Source: Anastrepha obliqua (taxonomy: Eukaryota; Arthropoda; Insecta; Diptera; Tephritidae). Taken from it: DNA of 64,000 bases. Numbering within the stretch: position 1 is the first letter of the stretch; each line of letters begins with the position of its first letter. Made by a program: the position numbers and the translations under genes. Positions 43,218 to 54,580 of the stretch are shown in pieces. The notes under the pieces were generated by a model. That model was given only the letters and a program-made list of their open reading frames with translations, did not search any database and was not told the DNA's origin. The stretch covers positions 41,128,001 through 41,192,000 of the forward strand of contig NC_072893.1 of NCBI RefSeq assembly GCF_027943255.1, read 5' to 3'.

Positions 43218-43968
43218 ACATGGGTCGAAAAGTACCGGCTCTAACACATAGAAGGCACTAGTTTCGTTATGCTCACTGCTTTTTCAGTTAGTACTAACCT
43301 TTAAAAGGCAGATGCTCAAATTGCATAATATTCTATTCATTACCTCGTGAGTTATTTTGCTAAGAGTGATGCCAAGATCGAAAAAAATTTAATTTTGCAC
43401 TACTTCTTCATGGAGAAAAATACAGTTCAAGTGAGGTAATGGCTTAGAGGGTGTTATGGGGACTCTGCCCCGTTAAAAATAAGAATAGGCCGATAGTTTG
43501 GTGTCTTCAAACGTGGACGTAGCTACACCGATGATGCGCAACGCAGGGGACATCCAAATGAGGAGGTATCACCAGCAAGCATCAAGAAAATCCACTAAAT
43601 CATTTTGAAAGATCAAAAAGTGAAGTTGTGTGATTAGCTGACACTGTAAAGGTACCAAAGTACCTCTTGGCTTTATATTGCATGAACATTTGACTATGAG
43701 AAAGCTCTGTTCAAAGTGGGTGCCGCGTTTGCTCACTGTTGACCAAGAACAAGGCAACGCACCATGCCACAAATCAATCAAAGTAATGACAAAACTACAT
43801 GACTTGAACTCCCACATCCATCGTATTCACCAGATTAGACTCTATTGGCTGTTCACAGACCTTAAAAAATATGCCCCCGTTAAGAAATTTCGCTCGAATG
43901 AAGAGGTTATCGCTGAAACTGTGGCCTATTTTGAGGCAAAAAATGTATCGTTTATTAAAGAAAGTGAA
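43218..43968 (+). mobile_element. mariner mar-3, copy 2 (same internal deletion)
   Basis: The left terminal repeat TGGGTCGAAAAGTACCGGCT at 43218 matches the right end of copy 1 in reverse. The coding order is as in copy 1: ILFFMEKNTVQVR-type start, VFKRGRSYTDDAQRRGHPNE and LHEHLTMRKLCSKWVPRLLT, fused at about 43752 to APCHKSIKVMTKLHDL. LYWLFTDLKK, NEEVIAETVAYFEAKNVSFI follow. The second Asp is Gly, and the third-Asp motif lost its SPD/SD residues. It ends abruptly at about 43968; the right terminal repeat is missing. Confidence 0.87.
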
Positions 43969-44344
43969 GGTGTCTTGGCCATTCCGGCTTTTTTTTTTGC
44001 CGAACCTGCACAAATAACTCTCAGACTGCTTACCTTCCAGGGTACTGCTTGATTGGATCCTCTTATTTTGAAATAAATTTTTGGATGCCCTTTAAAGAAT
44101 ATCATTCCGCCCTGTCTGGAAAATGTGCGAAAAAATGCCATCTTGAGCTTTTTATTGTTGGACAATTTATCCCCTATGGATTTTTTTTTTCAAATTTGGG
44201 AACAGAGAGTAATCATTAGCACCAGATCTGGGCTATACAGCGAGCGATTGATTTCTTCGAAGCCACAATCTCGTACAGCTACCTTCGAAACATGCGTCGT
44301 CGGAAACAACACACCGACATCCAATTTTGCCCGTTTTTATTCAT
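43969..44344. other. Unassigned sequence
   Basis: Starts with a T-run at 43987; no motif recognised up to the SINE. Confidence 0.35.
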
Positions 44345-44565
44345 CTTTTATTGGGTGTTTGGCCGAGCTCCTCCTCTCATATTTATTGTGCCTTATGAAG
44401 TTGTTCCACAAATGGCGGGACCTGCAGTTTTAAACCGACTCCGAACGGCAGATGGGTTTTTTGAGGAGCTTTTTCATGGCAGAAATACACTCGAAGGTTT
44501 GTCTTTGCCTGCCGAGGGATGATCGCTATTAGATAAATGTTTTTCATTCAATTTTCACCACAGGA
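44345..44565 (-). mobile_element. SINE-A, copy 7
   Basis: Reverse orientation: TTGGGTGTTTGGCCGAGCTC, GTTGTTCCACAAATGGCGGG, CGACTCCGAACGGCAGATGG, GGAGCTTTTTCATGGCAGAA and GTCTTTGCCTGCCGAGG. Well conserved body; the tRNA-like head is missing. Confidence 0.82.
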
Positions 44566-46849
44566 CTTCCAAAAACTCTCTGCAGCGCTCCACTCGCACT
44601 TGCCACAATGCCGTGAGCATTCGAGGTATACTACTTGTCCGAAATTTTGAGAGATTTAGATAGTGGCTATTTGATTTTTTCCTTTTTTGTAAGAAATTTA
44701 ATCGCAGCGATAAATTCGATTTGCTTCAACAGTATCGCGATAGCCATTATGATTTTCTCTCACAGAAGATTGCTGGATAAACTGGTTACAAGATAACTAA
44801 TCTAACGTTGAGTGTTTTCTTCTATATAAAAATTGTTGTGCAATCCTTATATGAAGAAAATTTTTCTAAAAAATCTGATAAAGAGTTTGCAAATTAGTAT
44901 GAAAGTTGGTGACATTTTTTTTCTTTGTTTTGTAAATTTGTACAAATACTGAAATATGGATTCATATAGTTTTTGTTGGAGAATGAGCTATGTTTTCGTA
45001 TAAAGATTATTAATTTAAATAAGAAACAAATAAATTGCGAAAACTTGCCAATAAGTGGCTGTGGCTCTTTAACGTAGTAGAAAATGATCTAAAAATTGCT
45101 TTGTATTCGTATTTGCCCTCTATTCGCCTAAACTAGACCTCGAGCCATAAATTTGGCAAGGAACAGGAATTAGAAAGTAAGCAAAACGCAAAAAAAAAGA
45201 AAAACAAAAATCAATGCCCATTTAGGAAAGCGAACTCTTTTAAAAATCATTTCTCAATATTTATGTACGCTTACAAGTACGCGCATTAGTCGGATTTATT
45301 GAGGAAGTGGCGGCCTTGAATATTTGCTTTTGCTGCTGCAGGCCATATGAATATTACAATTGAAATGGAATGACAATAAAAAGTAGGGAATTTTCACTGA
45401 ATAACGCAGCCGTGTTTGCTTAGACAGAAAAGGCGAAAAATTCACACCATCAATGAATAGGAATCCAGGAAACGAGGCAATGATACAGTCAGTTACGACA
45501 GGACTAAGCGCCATGGAGCAGGCAAAGGATGTAATAAAGCAAACAACAAATATACTACCACTACATTTGCAATACGTATGTAAACGCACACACACACACA
45601 CACATATGTAAACATGTGTTAGTGAGCAAACATATAATGTAGATTCAGCCTTCCAAGGCTGGGCGTGAATGCATAACAAAGCCTCGACGAAGGAATTAAA
45701 CGCAAGCAAACAAGCAAACAAACAAACGCGCAGAGAGACTCACTCATATACACATATATGATGCACTAGAATAGAAGGAAAAAAATCAGTTCAAGTGTGT
45801 ATTTAACAATCAACGTCAAACAACAATTAAAATGACAACAGTCAGCCAGCAATTGACAACAGCAATAAAAACAACAAACAAACAAACGAAGAGAATCAAC
45901 CAAATATGAATTCAAAGGTGAGTTGGGAAAAATGCTAAATGTAGCAATAAAGGACGAACCCTGCCAACAAACGGCGCGCTGGTTTGCGCATTTGTTACAT
46001 GCAACAGCTGTGTGGCAGTGCCACGAATGAAAAGCGAAATTACTGCCACAGGACAATGGACAAAGCGCAAATAATATTTGGCGTACGTACTCTTTGCCAT
46101 AGAGCCCTGCCTACCTACCTGCGAGCTAGATGTATATGTATATTAGGTATATTAGGGCGGGTCAATTTGTATGGTAGTATTTTTGGTGATATCATTCCTA
46201 GGAGATTCTTAGTAGATTCAGATTCTACATAGAATTATAAGAAAAAAAAAGTATTGCAGAGCATAGGTCAATTTCGAGCGCACCAGAAGAAGCTGCACTT
46301 CTGCTCACTTTACTAAGTCGCTTTATCTTTTTGGAATATGAGCAGTTTTTATGCAAATAACAAAAGACTTATGAATTCATTATTATAGACTTTGTATGAA
46401 ATTCACAAAAATTTAAATAAATAAAAAAACTTAAAAGGTTAAAAAACTTCAGGTTATGCAGTTAAATAACCCATTAAATTTTAGTGCAATAAACTTCAAA
46501 TTTGAGGGCCTCAAACATCGCATTTAAATTTTTTATTTTTTTTTTTTTCATACGAGAATTTCTTTCCACATGGTTGGAAATCTTTTATATGTAGGGAAAT
46601 GCTCAGCCTCGTAGGCAAAAAAAAACTATTTTCATATCTATTTTTTACATAAATAATGGCAGAATGACACCAGCAAATTAATATCTAGTTTTTTCATATT
46701 GTAAGAGAAGAAGTGACTGCATGTCATTTTTTTAAGTTTTTTTTAGTTATTTTCGGTTTATCTTACTAATTATATAATTCTTATGGTTTTTTAAAATATT
46801 TTTTGCTAAAATATATTTTTTATAAATTTGTTTTTTTCAAAATTTAAAT
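44566..46849. other. Unassigned sequence, AC microsatellite
   Basis: (AC)n at 45588-45604. 45300-46130 has CAACA-rich words. No coding similarity. Confidence 0.4.
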
Positions 46850-48160
46850 TAACAAAAAATTTTTTTCAAAAACATTTTTGTTGGAAAAAAATCTAGTTTT
46901 GTTTTTGAAAATAAAAATTTTTTTTTGGAAAAAAACTTTTTTTGTTGGAAAGAAACCTAGTTTTGTTTTTGAAAAAAAAAAAAATATTAAAAAAAATTTG
47001 TTTTGGAAAAAAATCTATTTTTGTGCAATATTCTCGGTTTTTCTTAATATTTATATGATTCTTTTGTTTTTTAATACTTTTTCAGAACATAGTTTTCATG
47101 TTATGTTTTAGTATTAAAATAAAATGTTTGTTTGGAAAAAAACCTTTTTTGTTAGAAAAATTCTAGTTTTGTGAAATATTTTTGTTTTTTCTTAATATCT
47201 AGATAATTCCTTTCGTTGTTTTAATTATTTATCATAACAAACACTGTTGAAATTTTTTTTGGAATAAACATTAGTTTTAGGAAAAAACTGTAGTTTTAAA
47301 TTAACCAATTTCTTCTTAATTCTAATTTTCTGAAATATTTTCGGCTATTCTTAATATCCATATAATTATTGTGTTTTTGTTTTTAATTTCTTGATAAAAT
47401 ATACTTTTGAAAAAAATTTCTTTTGGAAAAAACTTAAGTTAAAATTTTTTTTTTCGGAAAATATTCTAGCATTGTGAAGTATTTTTGGGTTTTCTTAAAA
47501 TTTGTATAACCCTTTTGTTTTTTTAAATACTTTTTGATGAAATATACTTTTGAAATTTGGTTTTTGGTAAAAACTTTAGTTAAAAAAAATTTTTCTTGGA
47601 AAAATTCTAATTTTATGAAATGTTTTCGGTTTTTCTTATTATTTAGACAACTCTTTTTTTAATAAAAAAATTCTTTTGATAAAATATACTTTTGACAAAA
47701 AATTGTTTTGGAAAAAACTGTAGTTAAAAAAATTTTTTTTTGGAAAAAATTCTAGCTTTGCGAAGTATTTTGGGCTTTTCTTAAAATTTACATAACCCTT
47801 TTGTTTTTTTTTTAAATACTTTTTGGTAAAATATACTTTTGAAATTTGGTTTTTGGTACAAACTTTAGTTAAAAAAAAACTTTTGGAAAATTTTTACTTT
47901 TGTGTAGTGTTTTCGGTTTTTTACTTTGTTTTTTAATAAAAAAATTCTTTTGATAAAATATACTTTTGAAAATTTTTTGTAGGAAAAATCTTTAGTTTCA
48001 AAAAAAAACTTTTTTGGAAAAAAAACTAGTTTCGTGAAATATTTTCGGTTTCTTTAATGTTTAAATAATTTTTTTTTTAGTTCGTTTTTTGTTAATATTT
48101 TTTGATAAAATATACTATTGAAAAATTAGTTTCTTTCGGAAAAAGGTTTGCTTTTAAAAA
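46850..48160. repeat. ~145-bp AT-rich satellite, block 1
   Basis: A unit containing GATAAAATATACTTTTGAAA, GGAAAAAACTTTAGTTAAAA, TTGGAAAAAATTCTAGTTTT and GTGAAATATTTTCGGTTTTT recurs. The GATAAAAT box lies at 47393, 47536, 47678, 47825, 47952 and 48103, intervals 127-151. Left of 47390 the units are more decayed. The same unit forms block 2 at 49600-51300. Confidence 0.82.
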
Positions 48161-49599
48161 GGTAGAAGAATTGAATGCATGCCGCTTTTTTAAATGCAAA
48201 TAAAACTAAAACTTAAAAAAAATATATATTTAGCATTTAGTGCCATCTTGCGATTTGTTAAATAAAAAGTAGATAAAAATAATATACAATAATAATTTTT
48301 CGTACCGAAAAATTCCCAAGCACAGGTTTGTATTAAAAAAAGTCAAATCCAAAGGACTGAAGTAAATAGTAAACTTCCTATTACCTGCGTTTCAATTAAA
48401 GACAGCCTCTTTTAAAATTTGGTGGGCTCGAAATTGACTTTAGAACTATGCGCTAATGGACATTTTTCTTATAATTTTATGCAGAATTCAAATATATCAG
48501 GAATGATGTCTAAAAAAAATTGCCTCACCCTAGTAGTATATATATGTGTGTGTATGCGTATGCAGGTACAAGAATGAGTGTAGAGGAGCCAAACTGTCTG
48601 CCGGAAATATGCCTAGACTCATGCATGCATTTGTGTGTGTGAGTGTGTGTCATTTATCTACATTGGTGCTGCATTTAATTACATACATACATACATACAT
48701 GCATATATGAGTATTTCGATGCACTACGAAAGGGCCTCATGTAAACAAGCTAAAAAGTAAAAGCAAAACAAAATATGAAAAAAACACAACACGGAAATCC
48801 ATAAAAAAATCCAAGAGGACGGGGTTTTGCAAATTCCATAAAGCTTATGAAAAACGCACACATACATATCTAAATACACGTGCGCTCTTCATTTTTGAGG
48901 CTCTCTTACACGCAAATACCTTGAGGATATTTTTTGGCAATAATGCCGAGTACAAAGTGAAAGAATCCACCGGAAAAAAGTACAGGCAAAACATAACAAA
49001 CGCTGAATGTGAAATTAAAATACCTGTGCACACACAAACATACACGTTTTGTGTGTTTGCTTATCTCAAGTCAAATTGGCATTCGTTACCCTGCGTATTT
49101 CCCATTTTTCGGATATCTTTTACCTTGTATGAGTTATTACTTTCACGTTAGGTATTTCAATGGCAAATGTTCAAAAAAAAAAAACATTGCCATTTTTCCA
49201 CTGACCTTCCATGGCGGTCTCTTGAGCCCATACATATACATGCACACATAGGAAAAGGGACCTTCCGCCCCACTTGAGACAATGTACTCTTTGTTGATTT
49301 TGCACTCTGTGCACTCCTCATTCACTTACTTTTTTACGAAAGTTGGTGTGTATATTTACGCTGATAAATTTGGAGGCTGGTGAAACTGAAAATTAATCAT
49401 AATTTAAAATAATCAAGGGTCTGGATGGCTAAAGGTAAGGCTTTGTTAAAAAAAGGTTTTTTTTTTTAAACAACAGATCTTATCAAATATGGACACCAGT
49501 AAAGAGGGCAAATTTTACAATTTTCCTTCGACAATGAAGAAAATGCAAGTTAAAAGTCGTAAAAAATAGTTTGCATAGTCCTTTTACCGAGCGATTCTA
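48161..49599. other. Unassigned sequence between satellite blocks
   Basis: (ACAT)n at 48681-48700 and GT-rich runs near 48548 and 48632. No gene recognised. Confidence 0.45.
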
Positions 49600-51300
49600 T
49601 GTGGAGTGATCCAAGTATTTTGGAAATTGTCTTTTGTTTTTTTTCTTAATATTTTGTTCGAGAAAATGCCAGTTTTGTGAAATATTTTCGGCTTTTCTTA
49701 ATATTTATGTGACTTTTTTAATTTTTGATAAAATACACTTTCGAAATTTTTTTTTGGAAAAACTTAAGTTAAAAAAGAGTTTGTTTGGAAAAATTTTAGT
49801 TTTCTGAAATATTTTCTTTTTTCTTAATGTTGACATAGTTTTTTATTATTATTATATTAAATTTTTTGATAAAATATACTGTTAACATTTTTTTTTTTGA
49901 AAAAAACTGAGGTTAAAAAAAAATTTGCTCGGAAAAAGTTCCAGTTTTGTGAAATATATTGGAATTTTTGTAATTTTTTTGTTTTTTAATATTTTTTGAT
50001 AAAATAAACTTTTGAAAATTTTTTATTTTGGAAAAAACTTAAGTTAAAAAAACTGTTTGGAAATAATTTTAGTTTCCTAAAATATTTTTTTTTTATTAAT
50101 ATTTACATAACTTTTTTAATATTTTTTGATAAAATATACTTTTGAAAAATTTTGATTTTGGGAAAAAATTGTAGTTACAAAAAATAAATTTTGTTAAAAA
50201 AAATTCTAGCTTTGCAAAATATTTTCGGCTTTTCTAAAAATTTATATGACTATTTTACTTTCTTAATATTTATTGACAAAATAGGTATAGGTACTTTTGA
50301 AAAATTTGGTTTTTGGGAAAAACTTGAGTTGTAAAAAAAATTGTATTGGAAAATTCAAGTTTTGTGAAATATTTTCGGTTTTTTTTTTAATGTGTTTGAT
50401 TATGTTATTTTTTTAATATTTTTTGATAAAATATACTTTTGAAAAATTTGGTTTTTGGGAAAAACTTGAGTTGTAAAAAAAATTGTATTGGAAAATTTAA
50501 GTTTTGTGAAATATTTTCGGCTTTTTTTTTTAATTTGTATTGTATGATTATGTTATTTTTTTAATATTTTTTGATAAAATATACTTTTGAAAAATTTTGA
50601 TTTTGGGAAAAAATTGTAGTTACAATAAATAAATTTTGTTAAAAAAAATTCTAGTTTTGCGAAATATTTTCGGCTTTTCTTTTTTGATATTTATTGACAA
50701 AATAGGTATAGGTACTTTTGAAAAATTTGGTTTTTGGGAAAAACTTGAGTTGTAAAAAAAATTGTATTGGAAAATTCAAGTTTTGTGAAATATTTTTGGT
50801 TTTTTTTAATGTGTTTGATTATGTTATTTTTTTAATATTTTTTGATAAAATATACTTTTGAAAAATTTTGATTTTGGGAAAAAAATTTAGTTACAAAAAA
50901 TACATTTTGTTAAAAAAAATTCTAGTTTTGCGAAATATTTTCGGCTTTTCTTAAAATGTATATGATGATACTATTTTTTAATATTTCTTGATAAAATATA
51001 CTTTTGAATAATTTTGATTTTGGCAAAAAATTTTAGCTACAAAGAAAATGTGTGTTGGAAAAAAATCTAGTTTTGTGAAATATTTCCGGCTCTTCTTAAA
51101 ATGTACGTGATTATGCTATTTTTTAATATTTTTTGATAAAATATACTTTTAAAAAATTTCGTTTTGTGGCGAAATTTTTAGTTATGCTATTTTTTAATAT
51201 TTTTTGATAAAATATACTTTTAAAAAATTTCGTTTTGTGGCGAAATTTTTAGTTAAAAAACTAAATTTTCTTGAAAAATATTATAGTTTTGTGAAACATT
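49600..51300. repeat. ~145-bp AT-rich satellite, block 2
   Basis: Same unit as block 1. The GATAAAAT box (or close variants) is at 49727, 49868, 49998, 50128, 50273, 50425, 50573, 50695, 50843, 50990, 51135 and 51206. Units at 50273 and 50695 share the private variant GACAAAATAGGTATAGGTAC and matching neighbours, a three-unit period of about 421 bases. The last two boxes are 71 bases apart because of a perfect local duplication. Confidence 0.88.
51113..51254. repeat. Perfect 71-bp tandem duplication
   Basis: 51113-51183 and 51184-51254 are identical, each starting ATGCTATTTTTTAATATTTT and ending GGCGAAATTTTTAGTT. It lies within satellite block 2 and covers about half a unit. Confidence 0.93.
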
Positions 51301-52179
51301 TTCGGTTTTTTGAAAAAAATTCTGCTTTTTTGAGAGAAAACTTTTTCTGTGATTTTTGAAAAACACTCCCCTCAAACATTTTTCGAATTTTTTCATTAAC
51401 CACTGAGACTCAGTAATCCCGCAACATTTCATAGTGGAAGTACCATAATTTTTGAGTTATGTTTCACAACTAATGCGCAGCAGTGAAACATTCTGTGCAT
51501 CTGCTTATTAATTACGCAGCGTCCCTTCAATAGATTTGCGCTTTGCTAGAGCAGAATTTTGCACTGCCCAGAATCAGCCAACTTTGGCCAATAGGAAAGA
51601 AGTCTGTGTTCAATGGGGGCAACACCAGGCCCCATACCTCAATAATGTCTCGCTAAAAGCTCCAAAAACTTGGTAAGTAGAATGCGGCACCCACTAAATG
51701 ATTAATGCCTGTTCCCTCCTCTCAATGGTGAATAATTTTTAGAGAAGCTTGCTAAAATCTTTTATCCCACATGTTTTCAATAAAGATGAGCCCTTCTGAA
51801 TTCATTGAGGTCTACAAAATTCGGAATTATTTTTAAGCAAATATTAAAAAAGTTTATAAACAATTTTGATAGGTGACTTTTTAACTTAAATTGTGCACGC
51901 AGGAGTATATTAATTAGGACAAATATTTTCTGATATGTAAATTAGGGGTTTTTGTGCCAATCTTTCGCTCATTACTCCAATGTATTTTACATTAGTAAGT
52001 AATGACGAACTTTGATTACAGTCCGACTAATCGTGACTCTGAATCTTCAACTGATACCTTTGCTTCTGAGCTTCAGAACGCTGGAGAAAGCAAAGTCCTA
52101 AGCGAAAAGATATATTTTGCTAGAGTATTAGAGAGACGAAATGGAGATCGAGTTGACTTCACTTGATGTTTTTAATTGG
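51301..52179. other. Unassigned sequence
   Basis: No recognisable motif; less AT-rich than the satellite. Confidence 0.4.
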
Positions 52180-52925
52180 CAGAACGGCAACCTTTTTCTT
52201 CTTGATTGGCGCGATACCGACTTATGCGCTTTTGGTAGATCTTAACAAAGAACACCAAGTGAATTCAAGTCCTTCTCCAACTGATCTTTCAAACGCAGAG
52301 AAGGTCTTATTTTTTCTTTGCTATCACCAAATGGTCCCGTATGAAATACATTCAGAGCTGGAGAGTTTCTATCCAGTCGGATGACATGACCCAGCCAACG
52401 AAGGCGCTGGATCTTCACTCCCTACTCTAGGTCTATGTCGTCGTAAAGCTCATACACCTCGTTTCATCGCTCACAAAACTCGCCGTTAATAACGTGCAAA
52501 GGCCCAAAAATCATCCGTAGAATCTTTCTCTCAAACACTACAAAGGACGACTCATCGGATATTGTCATCGTGCAAGCTTTTTCACCATACATGAGGATGG
52601 GCATGATGAGAGCCTTATATAGTGTTAGTTTTGTTCGTCGAGAGAAGACTTTACTAGTCAATTGCCTACTTAGTCCAAAGTAGCACTTGTTAGCAAGAGA
52701 GATCCTGCGTTGGATTTCCTGGCTGACATTGTTGTCGGTGTAAATGCTGGTTTCTAAATAAACGAAGTCTTTTACAACCTCGAAATCATAACTGTCAACA
52801 GTGACGTAGGTGCCGACACACGAGTGCGTTTTGTCCTCGCCCACCACCAGACCCATTCGGTTTGCTTCTTTGCCTAGTTTGGAAAAGTAGAACGGCAATT
52901 GCGCTTTGTTGAACTCGGACATCGA
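52180..52925 (-). pseudogene. RTE-like LINE, RT C-terminal part
   Basis: A 152-residue open frame (52464-52922) reads NRMGLVVGEDKTHSCVGTYV, TVDSYDFEVVKDFVYLETSI, NNVSQEIQRRISLANKCYFG, RRTKLTLYKALIMPILMYGE and FERKILRMIFGPLHVINGEF. These are the blocks after YADD in RTE-type reverse transcriptases. In shifted frames it continues IQRLRWLGHVIRLDRNSPAL and RLKDQLEKDLNSLGV to about 52190. The palm, with the catalytic Asps, is upstream and missing. The same family lies at 61430-61915. Confidence 0.85.
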
Positions 52926-54384
52926 AAATGCTTAATTGGCCACTAATGAAACAGCACCAGATGATTCCAGTACAAAAAATTTCATTAAAAACTTCATAGT
53001 ATAAATGCTATTTTACCACTTCATTCTTTTCTTTTTTAACGAAAATATATTTTTGAAGTCTGCTGAATTGAAGAGTGTAGACATTTCCCATTAAATTTTA
53101 GAATAATGCCTCATAGCCATTCTAAATATAAAATACATGGCAAAGTGCTTAATCCTCAAAAATCACCGGCTTCTTAAAATATGTTGCCGAATTTTAAGGC
53201 GTGCAATTATCATTTTTGTTTTTAGGAATAGAGCAAAAAGGTCGAATGTATGTATGTGTGTATATTAAATAAATGTGTAGACGCGGAAGAGCTTTGACGT
53301 TGCAACTTGTCGCCAATTTGTTTGATCTGCCGCTAGGTGCGCATATTGATGTCTGACAAGCAGTGGCAGCGAACAAGGAAAAAAACTAAAAAAATATTGA
53401 AAAAAATAGAAACATAAATGATTAGTCTGAGAAGAAGTTTGTGTACAAAAACAACTAGAAAAATAACCAAGTGACAGCTACAACACTCAGTGATGCTTAC
53501 AACTTGTCATTAGCTATTTTGAGTAATTTTTTGGCTTTTTTTAATGCCGATTTTTTTTTATTTTGCTATTTATTGGTTGCATAATTACCAATTTTTTGTG
53601 CTTGTATTTCGTTTTTTTTTTGTTTTTATTGAAACATTTTTTTTTGTTTTTTACTTATTACTCATTTTTGTTTTGCTTAGCTGCTGAGATTTTATTTATG
53701 TTCTGTCACAAAAAAATTTGGGCTTTGATGCTTTTGCCGCCGTTTTGCTTGTGTTGTGTTTTCTGTTTTGTGAGTGTTTTGAATTTTGAATTATTGTTTG
53801 GCTCATTTAGCGAAAGAAAAAACTTCTAAACATTTATATGTATTCCCATAAATTGCTCTTTTGCTGTGGTTAAATTGCCGAGCTTAGATAATTTGCGTGC
53901 CCGTCGAAACGTTTTTTTGGTTGTGCATCAACTTTTGAATGGGATTAAGTGGCGGTGGTGAATAATTTGCGGGAGCATAATTTTTATTTTCTTTTTTGCA
54001 CTTAGAAATAGTCCAGTAAATTGGCATTTCAATTTTAAACAAAAATATGAAAATATAAATGTGATTTTTAATCTGCAACACATTCAAGCCTATGAAATAA
54101 ATACAATGGGTAGAAGAAAATAACTTTACAATATCTTTTCAGGTTGAAGTAACCAGAAGCCGATATTTATTAAAAAAATAACTTCCTAAGAAGTGCACCA
54201 AAAAACGAGAAAATTTCTTAAGAAAATTACCAGAAGGGAAACAACTCAAATGATGAGGTGAGTTTTTACTGAAAGTGGCTGCTCTATAATAAGTCACTCC
54301 AAAATCTATAGTAGTATCTTAAGAATGAAGAATTTTTCTCGAGTCTATCCCTACATATATGTGAACCATTAGATAAAGCTATAT
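52926..54384. other. Unassigned sequence
   Basis: T-rich tracts near 53550-53660. Spurious hydrophobic frames come from poly-T; nothing recognised. Confidence 0.4.
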
Positions 54385-54580
54385 TTAATTGGCGGTGCGC
54401 CTTGATGTTTTCCCAAATCGAGGGACCTACAGTTTTAAGCCGGCTCCGAATGGCAGATGGGTTTCCTTGAGCAGTTTTTTCATGGTAGAAATACTCTCGG
54501 AGGTTTGATTTGCTTGCTATGGAGCGATCGTCAATAATGCAATATTTGAAAAATAATTTCTAAAATTTTCACCGCAAAAT
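54385..54580 (-). mobile_element. SINE-A, copy 8
   Basis: Reverse orientation: AATTGGCGGTGCGCCTTGAT, GGGACCTACAGTTTTAAGCC, GGCTCCGAATGGCAGATGGG, TTTTCATGGTAGAAATACTC and GGAGGTTTGATTTGC. The head is missing and the tail end shortened. Confidence 0.75.

Noticed and set aside
46878..47111. 77-residue Lys/Phe frame in the satellite
   Set aside because: A product of the AT-rich repeat unit in one frame.
53563..53829. Phe/Leu-rich frame as a membrane protein
   Set aside because: Encoded by poly-T stretches; typical low-complexity artefact.
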